Shown piece by piece: positions 6,555 to 8,341 of a stretch of 8,341 bases of DNA (the stretch's first letter is position 1; each line of letters starts with the position of its first letter). The notes beneath the pieces are model-generated. The model saw nothing but the letters and a program-made list of their open reading frames with translations, did not search any database and was not told the DNA's origin. Made by a program: the position numbers and the translations under genes. Source of the DNA: JBDHXE01 sp039810525 (GTDB lineage Bacteria > Bacteroidota > Ignavibacteria > Kapaibacteriales > UBA2268); NCBI GenBank assembly GCA_039810525.1, contig JBDHXE010000113.1, positions 1 to 8,341 of the forward strand, in the 5' to 3' direction.

Positions 6555-7739
6555 TTGGAATTATTTAACTTGAAAAGATTAGCTTTAATTTTTCTGTTGA
6601 TTTATGCTTTGCCTATTCAAGCAACTAATTACGTAACTGCTATACCTAAAAAAGGTTTTGGTATTAGCTCTTTTCTTAGATACTATTTAATTGATGCTAA
6701 TACTACCAATATCGAAATATTTAAAGAATTAAATAAAGATATTTTAGATAATCATAGCAATTTGAGCATAAATAAATCATATAAATTACCTATAAAAATT
6801 TATAAATTTGACGGGAAAACTATTAGATCTTCTATTAAAATTAAGGACTATCAAATTGCTAAAAAAATTGATAATTATAATATACAATTACAAAAATTAA
6901 AAATTAAGAAAAAGTTTTACAAAGACGACAAACAAATATGGGTGGCTGAAGAATTGTTGCCTCGATCCCAAATCAATGAAGCTAAAAATATTATTACTAA
7001 ACCTAAATCGGTAAAAGAGCCATTATTAGGACCTAATTATTCTTTTGTGGAAATCAAAAATCATAAATTAGAAAATTGTATTTTTTACTTAATCTGTGGG
7101 CATGGAGGCCCAGACCCAGGTGCTATTGGTAAAAAAGATGGGAAAGAATTGCACGAAGACGAATATGCTTATGATGTAATACTTAGATTAGGTAGAAATC
7201 TACTCGAAAGGGGAGCTTTAGTATATTTCATAGTACAAGATTCGGCCGATGGGATTAGAGAATCTAAGTTTTTAAACAATTCGGACAATGAAATTCACTT
7301 AGGAGGGTCCAAAATTCCTACCGATCAGCTTGAAAGATTGGCAAGTAGAGTAAAAATAGTTAATAGTCTATATGAAACTAATCTCGACCCTAATATAGAG
7401 CAATTTGCTATCGAAATTCATGTAGATTCTCGTCTCGAAAAGCAGAATATTGATTTATTCTTTTATCATAAAGAAGGAGATAATAAGGGGAAGAAAATGG
7501 CTGATGTTATTAAAAATACCATTGATAAAAAATACGCTAAAGCTCAACCCGGAAGAGGCTATGAAGGGACTCTTTCTTCTAGAAACTTATATATGATTAG
7601 AAATTTGAAGCCAACAACTGTTTTTATAGAAATAGGAAATATCCAAAACACTCGCGATCAAATTAGAATAATGGAACCAAATAATCGCCAAGCTCTTGCT
7701 AATTGGATTAATGCTGGCATATTGAATTATATTAAATAA
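6555..7739 (+). CDS. Secreted N-acetylmuramoyl-L-alanine amidase (Amidase_3) with LysM-like N-terminus
   Basis: 394 residues from TTG 6555. A second TTG at 6570 gives a cleaner 18-residue signal peptide (KRLALIFLLIYALPIQA core) and may be the true start; a TAA at 6513 closes the frame and no ATG precedes either. The signal peptide probably ends after IQA (residue 23). Residues about 26-80 look like a divergent LysM peptidoglycan-binding module: KKGFGISSFLRYY, an FKELN helix, then INKSYKLP. A Lys-rich linker follows. The zinc amidase domain spans about 175-394: CGHGGPDPGAIG (181-192, His183), HEDEYAYD (200-207, probably Glu201), IEIHVDS (286-292, His289) and VFIEIGNIQN (356-365, catalytic Glu359). 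It should cleave the MurNAc-L-Ala bond in the periplasm during division or wall turnover. The catalytic set is complete. It appears to be transcribed alone. Confidence 0.9.
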   Translation: MELFNLKRLALIFLLIYALPIQATNYVTAIPKKGFGISSFLRYYLIDANTTNIEIFKELNKDILDNHSNLSINKSYKLPIKIYKFDGKTIRSSIKIKDYQIAKKIDNYNIQLQKLKIKKKFYKDDKQIWVAEELLPRSQINEAKNIITKPKSVKEPLLGPNYSFVEIKNHKLENCIFYLICGHGGPDPGAIGKKDGKELHEDEYAYDVILRLGRNLLERGALVYFIVQDSADGIRESKFLNNSDNEIHLGGSKIPTDQLERLASRVKIVNSLYETNLDPNIEQFAIEIHVDSRLEKQNIDLFFYHKEGDNKGKKMADVIKNTIDKKYAKAQPGRGYEGTLSSRNLYMIRNLKPTTVFIEIGNIQNTRDQIRIMEPNNRQALANWINAGILNYIK

Positions 7740-8050
7740 TTATACTAAAATTATTACTAACACCACTACAAATAATATAACAATAAATATAAATCATATT
7801 CAAAACGGCAATTATAATATAAATATTTAAGATATAAATTCAAATTTAATATCAAATATATTTAATGGCTTTTTGGAAATAAGCGAGCATAACTTTCAGT
7901 GGAACTCATCTAATTATCATTCAGATACTTACTATTGTATTATAAGTTCACACAACTATTCTAATACTATTAAAATGAATTTATTTTGGAAAATAAAGAA
8001 GCTAATCATTTACTTGCCTTTCAGTGTTAGCCAACTTTATATATTCCATA

Positions 8051-8073
8051 TAATAAATGAGGGTCATTTATTA
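8051..8073. repeat. Perfect 10-bp inverted repeat with GGG loop (hairpin)
   Basis: TAATAAATGA (8051-8060) and TCATTTATTA (8064-8073) are exact reverse complements separated by GGG. The RNA would fold into a 10-bp, mainly A-U stem with a 3-nt loop. It lies between convergent genes, 312 bp past the amidase stop and about 100 bp past the minus-strand gene. No U-run follows on either strand, so it is not a classical intrinsic terminator; it may act as an mRNA 3'-end barrier or a protein-binding palindrome. Confidence 0.6.
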
Positions 8074-8119
8074 CAATTGAAATTAATCTGGACAATATAT
8101 GAGCATTTATACAATATGT

Positions 8120-8138
8120 AGGTATCATAACCATACCT
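8120..8138. terminator. Possible bidirectional hairpin terminator between convergent genes
   Basis: AGGTAT (8120-8125) and ATACCT (8133-8138) form a 6-bp stem with a 7-nt loop. On the plus strand it is followed by a T-rich but interrupted tract (to 8153). On the minus strand the hairpin begins 34 bp after the stop of the TrkA-C-domain gene, a natural position for its 3' end, but no T-run follows. The stem is short, so this is only a candidate. Confidence 0.3.
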
Positions 8139-8172
8139 TCATTATTATATTTGTATTAATAATTAAATAAAT

Positions 8173-8341
8173 TTATTCTCCTACTTTAAGCATATTTTCG
8201 AATGACTTAATAGAGTCGTTTTTGCCCCAACACACTAAAATATCGTTTTTGATTATCTTTTCGTCAGATTGAGGATTAGCAATAATATTATTGTCTCTTT
8301 TAATGGCGAGTAGTGTCAATTCAGTGAGAGATCTAAAATTT
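8173..8341 (-). CDS. TrkA-C (RCK-C) domain protein, C-terminal end only (5' part outside window)
   Basis: Reading the minus strand from the window edge gives 55 residues and a TAA at 8175-8173. The visible segment contains LTELTLLAIKRDNNIIANP, followed by KIIKNDILVCWGKNDSIKSFE. This follows the TrkA-C pattern: a hydrophobic strand with a basic turn (AIKR), then IIxNP, then an acidic or basic residue plus DILVxxG, then a helix starting near D-x-I-x-x-F. Such domains are the ligand-sensing C-terminal part of K+ uptake regulators (TrkA/KtrA) and of some RCK-gated channels, antiporters and SLC13-type permeases. The protein ends about 10 residues after the domain, which suits a KtrA/TrkA-type subunit, but the N-terminal half is not visible and the type is undecided. 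Confidence 0.75.
   Translation of the reverse strand, partial: NFRSLTELTLLAIKRDNNIIANPQSDEKIIKNDILVCWGKNDSIKSFENMLKVGE

Larger units (their letters stand above)
7740..8172. other. Intergenic region without a convincing gene
   Basis: About 430 bp between the amidase stop and the stop of the convergent TrkA-C-domain gene. The first 120 bp (to about 7860) are almost entirely A and T. The rest is less extreme and holds two inverted repeats (8051-8073 and 8120-8138). The longest open frame, from a TTG at 7873 to 8121, encodes 82 residues with no recognisable motif, an aromatic-, His- and Ile-rich composition typical of translated AT-rich non-coding DNA, and no ribosome-binding signal. I recognise no tRNA, riboswitch or insertion-sequence end here. 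A decayed gene remnant is possible. Confidence 0.6.

Noticed and set aside
7893..8026. Direct repeat CTTTCAGTG at 7893-7901 and 8018-8026
   Set aside because: A single 9-bp match in about 430 bp of AT-rich DNA is within chance; no further copies or regular spacing seen, so not a CRISPR or tandem array.
7873..8121. 82-codon plus-strand open frame from TTG
   Set aside because: No recognisable motif, no ribosome-binding signal and composition like translated AT-rich spacer. Kept only as part of the intergenic description.
8146..8153. TATATTTG, a plus-strand match to the TAnnTTTG promoter box
   Set aside because: No plus-strand gene follows; downstream lies the 3' end of a minus-strand gene.

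Overview
This AT-rich window most likely comes from a bacterium of the Bacteroidota or the wider FCB group. The clues are AT-rich codon use, the lack of clear Shine-Dalgarno sequences before most starts, two TAnnTTTG promoter -7 elements (2753-2760 and 6527-6534), a relaxed lipobox (INSC), and frequent end-to-start gene overlaps. TGA is an ordinary stop here. I cannot name a genus from the sequence.

Layout. Positions 2-2736 form a tight plus-strand run: the 3' part of a class I/II aminotransferase, tadA (tRNA A34 deaminase), rsmI (16S rRNA C1402 2'-O-methyltransferase) and tmk (thymidylate kinase). The junctions are a 4-nt ATGA overlap, a 25-nt overlap entered from a TTG start, and a 7-bp gap. 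A 50-bp gap holding a plausible promoter -7 box leads to a two-gene unit: a monofunctional proline dehydrogenase and, overlapping it by ATGA, a secreted lipoprotein of the endonuclease/exonuclease/phosphatase superfamily. Two bases beyond the lipoprotein stop, a convergent minus-strand gene ends. It is a two-domain homocysteine S-methyltransferase / methylenetetrahydrofolate reductase. A divergent 113-bp intergenic region separates it from a plus-strand, secreted N-acetylmuramoyl-L-alanine amidase with a LysM-like N-terminal region. About 430 bp of very AT-rich DNA without a convincing gene follows, containing two hairpin-forming inverted repeats. The window closes with the 3' end of a minus-strand gene whose product ends in a TrkA-C (RCK-C) domain.

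How the genes work together. The content is mostly housekeeping: decoding and ribosome modification (tadA, rsmI), dTTP supply (tmk), amino-acid and one-carbon metabolism (aminotransferase, proline dehydrogenase, HMT/MTHFR) and cell-wall turnover (amidase). I see no mobile element, CRISPR array, tRNA or rRNA. I did not find an obvious new multi-gene system. The most unusual signal is in the HMT/MTHFR protein: two of the three cysteines that bind zinc in this methyltransferase family are replaced (Ser and Val), although the rest of the domain and the whole reductase domain look intact.
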